Positions 8,667-18,936 are shown, counted from the stretch's first letter. The stretch: 64,000 nucleotides of DNA from Bacteroidaceae bacterium (GCA_017410245.1 JAFQRE010000045.1:1-64000), one strand, 5' to 3'. Translations and numbers: made by a program. The notes: generated by a model not told the origin, from the sequence alone.

Positions 8667-11600
8667 TTAGAAAGTAATGTTAAGACCTACTACATACATG
8701 CGAGTAGCGGGATAGTAGTCGCCCATTTCGGGGTCATAACCTTTGAACTTGGTAGCAGTGAGGAGGTTATTACCTGTAACGTAGAGGCGGAGGTTCTCGA
8801 TAAACGCCTTGCGAGTGAGCTTAGCGGGGAATGTGTAAGAGAGAGTCACGTTAGAGAGACGGAAGAACGAAGCATCTTGCAATGCCAACGAAGTCTCAGA
8901 ACGAGAGTAGCGACCACCGATGTAAGCAGCACGAGGAATAGTGTTGCTGGGGTTCTCGGGAGTCCAACGGTCGAGAATATCGACGTGTGCAGTTCCCACA
9001 GGCATACCGGCTGTGTTGAGCAAGCCCTCATAGAGCCAGCTTATTTGCTTGCCACCATAAGAGTAGTTGCAGAATACATCGAGTGAAAGACCCTTCCAGC
9101 TCAAAGAGGTAGAAAGACCACCATAGAACAAGGGATCGGAAGTGCCGCAAATGATACGGTCGTTGTCGTCGATAAATCCATCATTGTTTTGGTCTTTGGG
9201 CAATACGTCACCGGCCTCGATTACGCGACCTGTAGCCTTAGAATATTTCTCGGCGAGAGCGAGGTCCTCGGGAGTATTTTGGATAATACGGTCGAACTCA
9301 TAGAGGTAGTAGTTGTTGATAGACTCACCAATGAAGAGGTTACCGGTAGATTGTACCTCGTTGCCACTGTAACCACCCAAGTTGTAGATGTGATCTACAT
9401 CATCGTAGAGGCTGGTGATGCGGTTCTTATCCAATGCGAGGTTGAAACCGATGTTCCAACGCCAGTCTTTAGTCTCAATGGGAGTAGCGTTGATAGTGAA
9501 CTCAACACCTTGGTTGGTCAAACAACCTACGTTGTCCATACGACGTACATAACCCGAAGAAGCGGCCATTGTGCGCATCATCAACAAGTTTTCGTTGTCG
9601 ATGTGGAAGTAGTCAATAGCAAAGTTCAAGCGGTCGTTCCAAGCACCAAAGTCGATACCAACGTTTACTTGTTTTTGCTCTTCCCAGCGGAGGTTGGGGT
9701 TACCAAACTCACCACCATTGTTGAGAATGGGGCTATCGAGGCTCACTGAAGATGAGAAGAGGGTGTAGTAACGATAACGGTCGATATTTTGGTTACCGGC
9801 AACACCATAACCCACGCGGAGACGCAAGTTGTTGATATCGCGAACATCGGCCATGAAAGGCTCGTTGGCAATGTTCCAAGAAGCGGCTACCGAGGGGAAG
9901 AAACCCCACTTGTTGTTGGGACCAAACTTAGAAGAACCATCGAAACGACCGGTCAAAGTGATGTAGTAACGAGAGTCGAACGAATAGTTGGCACGCAACA
10001 TATAAGAAGCGAGTGTCGATGCCCAGAAGTCAGAAGCATAGTAAACGTGCTCTTTATCCGATGCACCACCCATGTTCTTGTAACCAAAGAGGTCGTTACC
10101 GTAACCTTGGGCATTGATTTGGTTGTAGTTACCGGCCAAGCGAGAGTAGCTCATAGAGAAGAGAGCCGATACGCGGTGTACCTCATTGAAAGTATTGTTG
10201 TAGGCAACAGAGTTATCCCATGCCCACTCAACATTGCGACCTTTCTTCTGAACCGATTGACCATCGCAACCTTGGTTGATACTATTGGCCGACTTCATGC
10301 CATAGTATGAATAGTCTTCGTAGTTTTGGTAGTTCAAAGAGAAAGTAGAACGGATATCGAGACCCTTGATAGGATTGATGTTGATGTATGATGTGCTCAA
10401 CAAACGCGATTGAATGAGGTCGCGCTCGATATACTTGGTGAGCAAGGGGTTGGTGTTACTTTGGTTATCGATCTTACCAATGGGCATGAAAGTATATTCC
10501 TCACTGGGCTCCAAGAGCACACAAGCATTGAGGGCGCTATAGAAAATATCGGCCTTGCTGGGTTGTTGCTCGGAGTATGAGAATGAGTTGTTGCTACCCA
10601 CTTTCAACCAAGGCTTGATGGGTTGCTCAACATTTACCTTACCGGTCAAACGCTCATAACCGGTATCGACAACTTGACCTTTTTGTTTGTTGTAACCAAA
10701 CGAAATATATATACTACCATCGTTACCTGTCGATTTAGAGAAATCGAGAGAGTGGTTTTGTTGGAAACCGGGTTGAGTAACCATTTCTACCCAATCGTAA
10801 CGGAGGTCGTCGTGTGCAATGTTGGGGTTCTCCTCTTGCATAGCCAAGAACATTTGGTAGGCGTTCAACTCGCGCTCAGAGAAAGCAACGTTGCGGCTGG
10901 CGTTGAGGTTGTACAATTGGCGTTCGGCCCACTTTTGTACTTGTTCCTCGCTTTTGTCGGGGTTCTCATGACGGTATTGGTTGAGGTACGAATCGCAACG
11001 AAGGTCGAAGAGTTCGATACCATTGAGAGTAGGAATCTTCTTGGTGAAGTCTTGGAAACCTACCCAACCATTGTATGACAACTTACCCTCTTTGCTCTTA
11101 CCTTTCTTGGTAGTGATAACGATAACACCATTGGCACCGCGAGCACCATATATAGCAGTTGCAGAGGCATCTTTGAGGACATCGATAGACTCGATATCGT
11201 TGGGGTTCAACGCATCGAAACCACCGTCCATTACAAGACCATCGACAACGTAGATGGGGTTGGTACCATAAGAGATAGAGTTGTTACCACGCACCTTGAT
11301 AGAGGCAGTCTCACCGGGACGGGGACTACTCTTTACATACACACCGGGAACTTTACCTTGTAGAGCTTGGTTCACATCGGCTGTAGGCACGTTCTTGATG
11401 TCTTGTGCCGACACGTGTTGAACAGCTCCGGTAAGGTCGCTCTTCTTCATGGCAACACCCACAACAACAACTTCTTGCATCTCAATGGCATTCTCGGCCA
11501 TATAAACGCTCATTGTTTTGCCGGGAGTTGCATCATACTCGGCCTTGTTGTAACCTACATAGGTAAATACCAAAGCATCTTTGGCATTGGCCTTGATGTT

Positions 11601-11777
11601 GAAGTTACCATCGATGTCGGTCATTGTACCTACACTCTGGCCTTTCACTACGACACTAACACCAACCAACGGTTCACCGGTGTTCTTGTCATAAACGACT
11701 CCCTTAACTTGCGCAAAGGCTATGCCCGGGAGCGTCATCAATAACACGAAAAGTGTTTGAGTTAAGAATTTCTTCAT
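8667..11777 (-). CDS. SusC/RagA-family TonB-dependent outer membrane transporter
   Basis: The protein is 1036 residues. It has a signal peptide (to about residue 22), a carboxypeptidase-regulatory-like domain (23-100), a plug with the SusC signature LKDASATAIYGARGANGVI (201-219), and a C-terminal 22-strand barrel ending in the aromatic motif VVGLNITF. It imports oligosaccharides across the outer membrane using TonB energy, with the SusD protein as lid. The gene starts 8 bp after the GH97 stop and ends 13 bp before susD, forming a tight GH36-GH97-susC-susD run. Nothing is truncated. Confidence 0.95.
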   Translation of the reverse strand: MKKFLTQTLFVLLMTLPGIAFAQVKGVVYDKNTGEPLVGVSVVVKGQSVGTMTDIDGNFNIKANAKDALVFTYVGYNKAEYDATPGKTMSVYMAENAIEMQEVVVVGVAMKKSDLTGAVQHVSAQDIKNVPTADVNQALQGKVPGVYVKSSPRPGETASIKVRGNNSISYGTNPIYVVDGLVMDGGFDALNPNDIESIDVLKDASATAIYGARGANGVIVITTKKGKSKEGKLSYNGWVGFQDFTKKIPTLNGIELFDLRCDSYLNQYRHENPDKSEEQVQKWAERQLYNLNASRNVAFSERELNAYQMFLAMQEENPNIAHDDLRYDWVEMVTQPGFQQNHSLDFSKSTGNDGSIYISFGYNKQKGQVVDTGYERLTGKVNVEQPIKPWLKVGSNNSFSYSEQQPSKADIFYSALNACVLLEPSEEYTFMPIGKIDNQSNTNPLLTKYIERDLIQSRLLSTSYININPIKGLDIRSTFSLNYQNYEDYSYYGMKSANSINQGCDGQSVQKKGRNVEWAWDNSVAYNNTFNEVHRVSALFSMSYSRLAGNYNQINAQGYGNDLFGYKNMGGASDKEHVYYASDFWASTLASYMLRANYSFDSRYYITLTGRFDGSSKFGPNNKWGFFPSVAASWNIANEPFMADVRDINNLRLRVGYGVAGNQNIDRYRYYTLFSSSVSLDSPILNNGGEFGNPNLRWEEQKQVNVGIDFGAWNDRLNFAIDYFHIDNENLLMMRTMAASSGYVRRMDNVGCLTNQGVEFTINATPIETKDWRWNIGFNLALDKNRITSLYDDVDHIYNLGGYSGNEVQSTGNLFIGESINNYYLYEFDRIIQNTPEDLALAEKYSKATGRVIEAGDVLPKDQNNDGFIDDNDRIICGTSDPLFYGGLSTSLSWKGLSLDVFCNYSYGGKQISWLYEGLLNTAGMPVGTAHVDILDRWTPENPSNTIPRAAYIGGRYSRSETSLALQDASFFRLSNVTLSYTFPAKLTRKAFIENLRLYVTGNNLLTATKFKGYDPEMGDYYPATRMYVVGLNITF

Positions 11778-11785
11778 AGTGTTTA

Positions 11786-14017
11786 TTATTTTATAAATTG
11801 TGATGATATTCTATTGTGTTTGGTCTCTGCTACCAACCAATATATGCCACGCTCAAGGTGGCCGATGGGTAGGTTGAACCGACGAGCCGGGAAAGTGGTT
11901 GCCGACTGATAGGTACGACCCAACACATCTATTATATAGGTAGCATATATATCGTGCGAACTATCTACCGCGAGTACCTCTTGAGAGGCATCATAGCTGA
12001 TGGTGATACCATGCCGAGCATTGCTCTCGACACTCTCTACAGCATCGCTACCTTTGGGATAGAGACGCATGGCAACACCACCACCATTGGCAAGCCAATA
12101 ATCTACTACACTCTCGGCAGTAAGTTCGTTTTTTTCTATCTCATACAATGTGGCATCGCGATTGCTATACTCCGTATCTTTGATAATATAGGCCTCGTAA
12201 GTGACACCGGGTGTGAGGAATGAGAAGTCGATGGTAATGTCGCGACTATATTGGCTATGAGCATTGTCCATCTTATTCATGGCACCTACATACCACTCCT
12301 CACCATTGCGGCGAGCCATCACAATATACTCGCTCATCTCACCTGCAATAGGCAATGTCTCGTCCCATACGGTAGGAACATGTCTGAGCCACTCCATGAG
12401 GTCGGGCACTTTGTCATACTCGGTGGGCGAGTCGCTGACAAAACCGAGGGTCTGGTGGAACACGACATACATAGCCATGCCATTGGCCCGTGTACCGGTG
12501 CAATCGGGTCGGCCGGTAGGCTTAATAGAGAAGCGACGATAGGTACAGTTACTGAGCATACCGGGAGTAGCATCGGCAGCACCACCCAACATACGCAAGA
12601 AGGGCCACTCGACCATATAGGTAGGATTGCAAGTGCGATCCCACTTGTTGTTTTCGAGTCCATGCACAGCCTCATAGCTGATGATATTGGGATAGGTACG
12701 ATGCAAACCGGTAGGCTTAGGACAGCCGTGCATGAGCAACAGCAACTGACGCTTGGCAGTAAGTTCGGCCATACGTGCAAGCCAATTGATAGCCACTTGG
12801 TCATCACGCGCTATGAAGTCTACTTTCACACCGGCTATACCATACTTCTTGAAGCGATCGAGGCGAGCCTCATCGTTGAGCATCATATTGTAGAAGTCCC
12901 AAACAAAGATTTTCACATTGCGTTGGGCTGCATATTGACACAACTCGGCAATATACGACTCGTCCCAACCGGCATCGCAACACATATATTCAAAACCGTT
13001 CTCGGCACAAAAATCGACCCAATATTCATAAAGTTCGAGGCTGCGAGGATTTTCAGGGCCATTGGGTATATCTACCCCCTCGAGCACACCATCAACAAGC
13101 CAATCGAAACCGGTCTTACCACCTTTTATCCACGATGTATCGGTAAGTTTCTGTTCATCGGCAAGTTTATAAACGAGGTCGTTGTTGAGCAATTCGACAT
13201 CGGCACACGACACGATGATACCACGCCAAGGATACTCGCGATGGCCGGTTGTGCGGGCTATATAATCATAGCGCGATAGTACTCTCTGGTCGTCATAAAT
13301 ACTCGAGTTGTTGATTGTCTTGGGATATTGGGCATACTTACCTTTGAGATGTCCATCACCCGTACTCTCAAGGAACATGCCGGGGAAGTCGTCAATATCA
13401 CTCTCTATGATTGTAAGGCCAAGACCCGTATCTTCATACTTAATCATCATCGGATTGACACTGAACTTACCGGCAGGGATAGCATCGACCGACTCATAAC
13501 GTACATACGACAACTCCCACTGATTCATGGCCGGAGGAGCCTCAGAAAACCACACAACGGGATTGCCCGAGAATGTAAAGTCGATAAGTTCGTTATTTAC
13601 AATCAATTCGTCATCGTCCAATCGAGTCACCATGCGCCATGCAATACCTTCATCATAAGCACGACATATGAGCAAGAAGTCACCCATATCGAGCACCATC
13701 TGGTTGTAGTTTTCATACACCGATGGGTTTTCGCCTTCGATAACTTTTATCTCACCCTCAACATGGCTACGCTCCTCCGACAAGACGTTGGCAGCATTGC
13801 CTACAGCACCAAATCCACGCACATCAAGTCCTACCGTTGTACGGGCATAAGAGACACCATCGACCGACAACGACACATAGAGGCTATCGCCCGTAGAGAC
13901 AGTAAGGACTACAGTCTCATCGGGCGATGCAACCTGGTAAATGTCTTGAGCATCTACCTTAAACAAGTAAAAAGATAGAGCCAAGAATACAATTATCAAC
14001 AACTTAACATGCTTCAT
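11786..14017 (-). CDS. GH97 glycoside hydrolase, retaining type (probable alpha-galactosidase), T9SS tail
   Basis: The protein is 743 residues with a signal peptide (to about residue 23), an N-terminal beta-supersandwich and a TIM barrel. The barrel carries CCDAGWD (347-352), GIAGVKVDF with Asp at about residue 400, and YEAVHGLE with Glu at about residue 449. In GH97, an Asp in the KVDF position marks the retaining branch typified by an alpha-galactosidase, whereas inverting SusB-type alpha-glucosidases use Glu bases. The activity call rests on that established split. A T9SS sorting domain follows (LGRTYQS...LERGIYWLVAE), which is not usual for SusB-type enzymes and implies surface location. 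The gene is 10 bp from the GH36 gene upstream and 8 bp from susC. Confidence 0.85.
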   Translation of the reverse strand: MKHVKLLIIVFLALSFYLFKVDAQDIYQVASPDETVVLTVSTGDSLYVSLSVDGVSYARTTVGLDVRGFGAVGNAANVLSEERSHVEGEIKVIEGENPSVYENYNQMVLDMGDFLLICRAYDEGIAWRMVTRLDDDELIVNNELIDFTFSGNPVVWFSEAPPAMNQWELSYVRYESVDAIPAGKFSVNPMMIKYEDTGLGLTIIESDIDDFPGMFLESTGDGHLKGKYAQYPKTINNSSIYDDQRVLSRYDYIARTTGHREYPWRGIIVSCADVELLNNDLVYKLADEQKLTDTSWIKGGKTGFDWLVDGVLEGVDIPNGPENPRSLELYEYWVDFCAENGFEYMCCDAGWDESYIAELCQYAAQRNVKIFVWDFYNMMLNDEARLDRFKKYGIAGVKVDFIARDDQVAINWLARMAELTAKRQLLLLMHGCPKPTGLHRTYPNIISYEAVHGLENNKWDRTCNPTYMVEWPFLRMLGGAADATPGMLSNCTYRRFSIKPTGRPDCTGTRANGMAMYVVFHQTLGFVSDSPTEYDKVPDLMEWLRHVPTVWDETLPIAGEMSEYIVMARRNGEEWYVGAMNKMDNAHSQYSRDITIDFSFLTPGVTYEAYIIKDTEYSNRDATLYEIEKNELTAESVVDYWLANGGGVAMRLYPKGSDAVESVESNARHGITISYDASQEVLAVDSSHDIYATYIIDVLGRTYQSATTFPARRFNLPIGHLERGIYWLVAETKHNRISSQFIK

Positions 14018-14027
14018 GCAAAATTTA

Positions 14028-16208
14028 TTATTCGGCAGTGAGACGTATAATCTTACTTTCGTATTGATTGTACATGGGGAAGCGAATGCCGTACTTCATC
14101 AAGTACTCACCGGTAAATGATTTACCCTCCAACTCATTAAACCAGCTCCACTTATTGGGCTCTTTGTTCAACTCATTGAGGCGATAAGTCTTGTTGGGAT
14201 CCAAGCCTTTGAGATACAATACTTGGTTGTTACCACCATTTATTACCTTCTCGAGCAAATATGTAAACACAACAGCATCTTGCTTATCTTCGCTCACATA
14301 CATCATAGCTGTGCGAGGATTGGTATAGGGCGAAAGCAGACGATAGAGGTCGCCATGTTGCACAATTTCGCGGAATGTATAGTACTCTTTGATGGCATTT
14401 TTAGAGAATGCTTTCTCCTCCTCTGTCATGTTCATAGGCTGAATATCCATACCCAACTTGGCCGACATGGCAACGTCGAAACGGAACTTCAACGGAGTGA
14501 CACGACCTGTTTGGTGACAAGGCGAAGCACTAACGTGGCTGGCCAAAGCCATAGCAGGGAAGAATTGGGTAGTACCCCATTGGATAAAGATACGGTTGTA
14601 GGCATCGGTATTGTCACTAATCCAGAACTCGTCGAAGTAGCGCAACGAGGCATAGTCGATGCGACCACCACCACCCGAACAGAGCATGATGCTTACCTCG
14701 GGGTGATTGGCACGAACACGCTCAAAGACGCTATAAAGGCCACGAACATACTCGATCCACAGGTGCGATTGCTTGTCGGCACTGAGGTAGAACGAACCCG
14801 AGTTGGTAACAAAACGGTTGCAGTCCCATTTCACATAGGCAATACCGGGATTTTCGGTAAGGGTATTATCGATAACCCCAAATACATAATCTTGTACTTT
14901 GGGATTGCAAAGGTCAAGGATAAGTTGATTGCGACTGAGATCTATTTCGCGGTTGGGTTGTGTGATTACCCAGTCGGGGTGTTTCTCATAGAGCTCACTA
15001 CGAGGATTTACCATCTCAGGCTCCAACCATATACCAAACTTGATGCCATTGCGAGTTGCCTCTTCTACGAGATAACCGATACCATTGGGCAATTTTGCAC
15101 GGTTCACCATCCAGTCTCCAAGACCGGCATCATCGTTGTTACGAGGATATTTCTCACCAAACCAACCATCGTCGAGGAGGAACAACTCGAATCCCATATC
15201 AGATGCATCGGCAATAATCTTCGACAAAATCTCTTCGTTGAAGTTGAAGTATGTAGCCTCCCAGTTATTGAGAAGTGTAGTGCGAGTACGATCGCCACGC
15301 CATATACCATACTTCTTACCCCAACGGTGGAAGTTGCGAGTTACATCGCCGGTACCATTGTTTGAGTAAGAATAGAGCATCTTGGGAGTCTCAAATACCT
15401 CTCCCTTGGCAAGTTGATATTGACCGGCAAAAGAGTTGATACCGCATATCACATGCAAATTATCGAGATTATCTACATCGAACGTAAGTTTCCAACTTCC
15501 GGGCCATGCAAGCGTACCACCCAATACACGACCGGCATCTTCTTGCGCAGGAGCGTCAAGACCCAAGAAGAAACAAGCATGTGCGTGCTGGTTAGAGCGA
15601 ACACCCAACTTCGACTCAAGCGACTTGATACCGCGAGTCAATTGCATCTCGGTCATGTGCATCTCATCGGCCCACTCACCATAAAATTGAGTGAGATAAT
15701 ACTTCTCCTCTTGGAAGAAGAGGTGCGACGAAGCATAATTATAGAGCATTACAGGCTTCTTCTCGCTATGCGAAATCACAGTCCAAGCCTCGATGACATT
15801 CTCCTTGGCATAAGCATTGAAACACAGTGTCACGTTGAAGGGGAAATATGAATCTTTGAGAGCAATCTCGGTATATTCAATACCATCGCCTTTAGACTCG
15901 GTTTTGTGCGAAACATAAACAAGTTCGGTAGAAGTATTGCCATCGGCATGAACAGCTCTCAAGGCAGGCTCATTGACATACGATGTACCAAAGGTAGGAT
16001 AAGCATCATGTTTGGTCATCAGCGCTTGCTCAGCTCCACTGGCTATAGCCTCACCAAAGTAGCATTGGCGCAACTTATTGTTTTTATCAACTTTATACAC
16101 AAGTTGAATGTCTTGTGTAGAAATAGTTACAACTTTCTCTGCCACTACCGAGGGCACAATCAGCAGTGTTAAAACTAATGTCAGCAATAATGATAACTTA
16201 CGTGTCAT
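14028..16208 (-). CDS. GH36 alpha-galactosidase
   Basis: The protein is a canonical GH36 of 726 residues: signal peptide (to about residue 23), N-terminal sandwich, then a barrel with FLLDDGWFG (343-351), GIWLEPEMVNP (392-402), the nucleophile Asp462 in YVKWDCNR, CSGGGGRID (510-518), and the acid/base Asp532 in ISDNTDA. It cleaves terminal alpha-1,6- or similarly linked galactose from oligosaccharides. There is no T9SS tail and no lipobox, so it is expected in the periplasm and would act after SusC/D import. It starts 96 bp downstream of GH95, and GH97 follows after only 10 bp. Confidence 0.92.
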   Translation of the reverse strand: MTRKLSLLLTLVLTLLIVPSVVAEKVVTISTQDIQLVYKVDKNNKLRQCYFGEAIASGAEQALMTKHDAYPTFGTSYVNEPALRAVHADGNTSTELVYVSHKTESKGDGIEYTEIALKDSYFPFNVTLCFNAYAKENVIEAWTVISHSEKKPVMLYNYASSHLFFQEEKYYLTQFYGEWADEMHMTEMQLTRGIKSLESKLGVRSNQHAHACFFLGLDAPAQEDAGRVLGGTLAWPGSWKLTFDVDNLDNLHVICGINSFAGQYQLAKGEVFETPKMLYSYSNNGTGDVTRNFHRWGKKYGIWRGDRTRTTLLNNWEATYFNFNEEILSKIIADASDMGFELFLLDDGWFGEKYPRNNDDAGLGDWMVNRAKLPNGIGYLVEEATRNGIKFGIWLEPEMVNPRSELYEKHPDWVITQPNREIDLSRNQLILDLCNPKVQDYVFGVIDNTLTENPGIAYVKWDCNRFVTNSGSFYLSADKQSHLWIEYVRGLYSVFERVRANHPEVSIMLCSGGGGRIDYASLRYFDEFWISDNTDAYNRIFIQWGTTQFFPAMALASHVSASPCHQTGRVTPLKFRFDVAMSAKLGMDIQPMNMTEEEKAFSKNAIKEYYTFREIVQHGDLYRLLSPYTNPRTAMMYVSEDKQDAVVFTYLLEKVINGGNNQVLYLKGLDPNKTYRLNELNKEPNKWSWFNELEGKSFTGEYLMKYGIRFPMYNQYESKIIRLTAE

Positions 16209-16304
16209 GTCTATAATTTATTTATTTTTGAATATTTGCAAATAAACTCACTAATTAGTATTTTTCAAATGGATAATTATACTTTCTTAATATACAATAC
16301 TACT

Positions 16305-18722
16305 TCACTCCGCATATCTATTCATCTCATTTATATTCAATAACAATTTATCCCCCTTAGTAAGTGCCACTCTCAACACTCCATCAGAGTCCATTTCCAT
16401 TGTTGTTTTATGACCATTTATATATGCATCAAAAGACAAATCAGAGGGCAATTTAATGCAGAACACATTATCGGCCGTAGCCTCAACTGTAGCCGATTGC
16501 AGCATTGACTGTTTCCATGCAAGCGCCACCTCGGCACCCCCACGCACACATAGGCCTGCGCACGAGCCGACACTCCATTCTTGAGGCAATGCCGGCAAGA
16601 ACTCGATATACCCTTTGTGACTTTGCACCAGCATCTCGGCAATCGCCGCCGATCCGGCCATATTGGCATCGGGACAGAATATATCTTGACCTGCCCCTGC
16701 AATACCGGCAGGAGAGATAGTAAACAGATTTTCGCGACTAAGGCTCGACAACAACTGCTTCAAGCTCTCATGAGCATTCTCTCCATCGTGCAAACGTGCA
16801 TAATAGCATATCGTATTGGCTCTACTCCACTCGGTATCTTCCCAGCCTTCGGCATTCAGGCGATTTTCTATCGACACCCTGCATGCTTCTTCAAGTTGGG
16901 GTGTATTCATGTGGGCATAGGGGTACAAACCCAATAAATGTGAAGTATGGCGATGATTGGGCTGACGCTCTTCATAATCGATATACCACTCTTGCAACTG
17001 TCCCTTACTGCCTATCTTGTAAGGAGGCAACTTATCGAGAGCGGCTTGCAATGTATCGGCAAAGGCGCAATCGACTTGATGCACACGACACACATCAACA
17101 AGCGCCGTAAACAACTCGCGAGTGAGAGTCAAATCGACCGTAGGCATCATCGTGAGGCAATAACCACCACCATTATAGGTAAAACTATTTTCGGGCGAAA
17201 TAGAGGGTCCGGTGAGCAAATAACCGGTCGCGGGATCGGGTGTAAGAAAGTCCAATAGGAATTGAGCATTCTCCTTGAGAATAGGATAGGCATAGTTGAG
17301 CATAAAAAGAGTATCGCGGGTAAAGCGATAATGCTCTACCATCTGCAATGCCAGCCACGTGCCACCGGTTGGAAATGCACCCCACCAATAGGCACCACTA
17401 CAGGGAGTATGTCCCCAAGCATTGGCAGTAGTATGCGCCGTCCAACCACGCGTACCATACATAGCTCTCACCGTCTTTCGTCCCGGTTCTACCAGCGAAG
17501 CAGTATAATCGAAGAGAGGCATATTGCACTCGGCCAAGTTACACACATTGGCATTCCAATAATTTTGTTGAGTATTTATATCGAGATGATAATCGCAAGT
17601 CCACGCCATATTACATGCAAGATTGTCATTCCAGATAGCTTGCAAATTGAGAGGCAGAGGCGATGCAGGTCGTGAGCCGGCTATAAGGAGATAACGACCA
17701 TACTGCATAAACAACGCCATCAAATCATTGTCACGCTCACCGGCTGCCACCATCTCGCGACGCTCGTCGGTGGGTATAGCCGCATTGCGAGCATCACCAA
17801 GATCGATTTGTACACGAGAGAAGAGTGCCGCATGGTCATCGATGTGGTTTTGTAAAGCCTCATCGTACGACTGTTGCGCAGCCACATCGATATTCTTCGA
17901 TGTGGCTGCAGCACAATCTTCGTACTTAAAATCGGTGTTAAGGTCATAATATAACACGACCTCATCGGCATGGCGCACTTGCAGAGTATCTTCAACAAAA
18001 CCACAAATACCACCAACCGGCTCTACAAGCACCATGCCTGAGTAATCAACACCGCGCTTCTCTCCCGAAATATCTTCGGTAGATCCGCTGAAAACAACTT
18101 TTTTACCTTCAATTATATCTATTTGTGCTTTCTTTATAAAGTCGAGGGAGATGTCAAAACCCACAGCTGCAGGTTTATTGGAAGTTATCTTCATCACCAT
18201 TACATCTAAAGGATAGGAGCAGAATACTTCTCTACGATAAAGCGTATCGTTTACTTCATACACCACATCAGCTACAGCTCTATTCAAGTCGAGGCTGCGC
18301 CGATAATTGCCTATCTGTTGTGAATGTGTAAAACGTAACTTCATATCACCCACCGGCACATGAGTGCCAAATTTGGCATTACTACCTATCCAATGGCGTC
18401 CGGCCAAATCATGTACTTTGTCATAGTCACCGGCAAAGAAACTGCTTCGCATTTGGGCCAAATGCGAAGCACCACCAACGGGGTCTTGATACTCATCACG
18501 ACAGCCCGTCCAAAATGTTATCTCATTAAGCGAAATTATCTCCTCTACCGCTCCACCATGCACCATCATTCCTAAACGGCCATTACCGATAGGCAACGCC
18601 TCCATCCACTCGGCTGCAGGCTCATCGTACCACATGACAAGACGCGAAGAAGCATCGTCATGGGAACAAGACAATAGTGTGCATACAAACAAAATAGTAA
18701 CTACATAGAACGAAGCTTTCAT
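16305..18722 (-). CDS. GH95 alpha-L-fucosidase/alpha-L-galactosidase, lipoprotein
   Basis: The 805-residue protein has a lipobox (TLLSC, Cys19) followed by SHDD, an acidic motif like those that send lipoproteins to the outer surface. The GH95 N-terminal domain is recognised by WMEALPIGNGRLGMMVHG (39-56). The (alpha/alpha)6 catalytic domain contains DYHLDINTQQNYW (377-389) and GPSISPEN with Glu511. In the characterised GH95 fucosidase AfcA the catalytic Asn pair forms an NxN motif and Glu566 is the acid; here the first Asn position is Asp381 while Asn383 is kept. GH95 inverts alpha-1,2-fucosides, and some members prefer alpha-L-galactose, so specificity is open. It is the first enzyme gene after the regulator. 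Confidence 0.88.
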   Translation of the reverse strand: MKASFYVVTILFVCTLLSCSHDDASSRLVMWYDEPAAEWMEALPIGNGRLGMMVHGGAVEEIISLNEITFWTGCRDEYQDPVGGASHLAQMRSSFFAGDYDKVHDLAGRHWIGSNAKFGTHVPVGDMKLRFTHSQQIGNYRRSLDLNRAVADVVYEVNDTLYRREVFCSYPLDVMVMKITSNKPAAVGFDISLDFIKKAQIDIIEGKKVVFSGSTEDISGEKRGVDYSGMVLVEPVGGICGFVEDTLQVRHADEVVLYYDLNTDFKYEDCAAATSKNIDVAAQQSYDEALQNHIDDHAALFSRVQIDLGDARNAAIPTDERREMVAAGERDNDLMALFMQYGRYLLIAGSRPASPLPLNLQAIWNDNLACNMAWTCDYHLDINTQQNYWNANVCNLAECNMPLFDYTASLVEPGRKTVRAMYGTRGWTAHTTANAWGHTPCSGAYWWGAFPTGGTWLALQMVEHYRFTRDTLFMLNYAYPILKENAQFLLDFLTPDPATGYLLTGPSISPENSFTYNGGGYCLTMMPTVDLTLTRELFTALVDVCRVHQVDCAFADTLQAALDKLPPYKIGSKGQLQEWYIDYEERQPNHRHTSHLLGLYPYAHMNTPQLEEACRVSIENRLNAEGWEDTEWSRANTICYYARLHDGENAHESLKQLLSSLSRENLFTISPAGIAGAGQDIFCPDANMAGSAAIAEMLVQSHKGYIEFLPALPQEWSVGSCAGLCVRGGAEVALAWKQSMLQSATVEATADNVFCIKLPSDLSFDAYINGHKTTMEMDSDGVLRVALTKGDKLLLNINEMNRYAE

Positions 18723-18777
18723 GGTATTTGGTATTCAAAAAAGTAAGTTTCAAAGGCATATCCCACAAGGAGCAATG

Positions 18778-18785
18778 CAAATATA
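18778..18785 (-). promoter_or_regulatory. Candidate -7 promoter box of the PUL operon
   Basis: CAAATATA on the plus strand reads TATATTTG on the minus strand and matches the Bacteroidetes TAnnTTTG box. It lies 55 bp upstream of the GH95 start. No good TTTG box sits 19-21 bp further upstream, as expected for a promoter that depends on an activator. Confidence 0.55.
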
Positions 18786-18837
18786 TATAGCTCTCTCTAT
18801 AGACTACAGCAACAAACCTATCTAAAAATTTCACATT

Positions 18838-18930
18838 TGTATCATTTTAAGCACATTTCAACTATTATCGATACATTTATTATACTATCGATACAAATAT
18901 TACATTTCTATATATGATACATTTGTATCA
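18838..18930 (-). promoter_or_regulatory. Candidate HTCS operator: cluster of GATACA repeats
   Basis: TATCGATACA occurs twice as a direct repeat 20 bp apart (18866-18875 and 18886-18895). A near-palindrome with arms TGATAC/GTATCA follows at 18915-18930, and a further inverted copy (TGTATCA) is at 18838-18844. AraC-type domains of HTCS proteins bind repeated half-sites about two helical turns apart. The cluster lies 50-150 bp upstream of the candidate -7 box and directly next to the HTCS gene, so it is the best candidate operator of this PUL. Confidence 0.55.
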
Positions 18931-18936
18931 ATTCGG

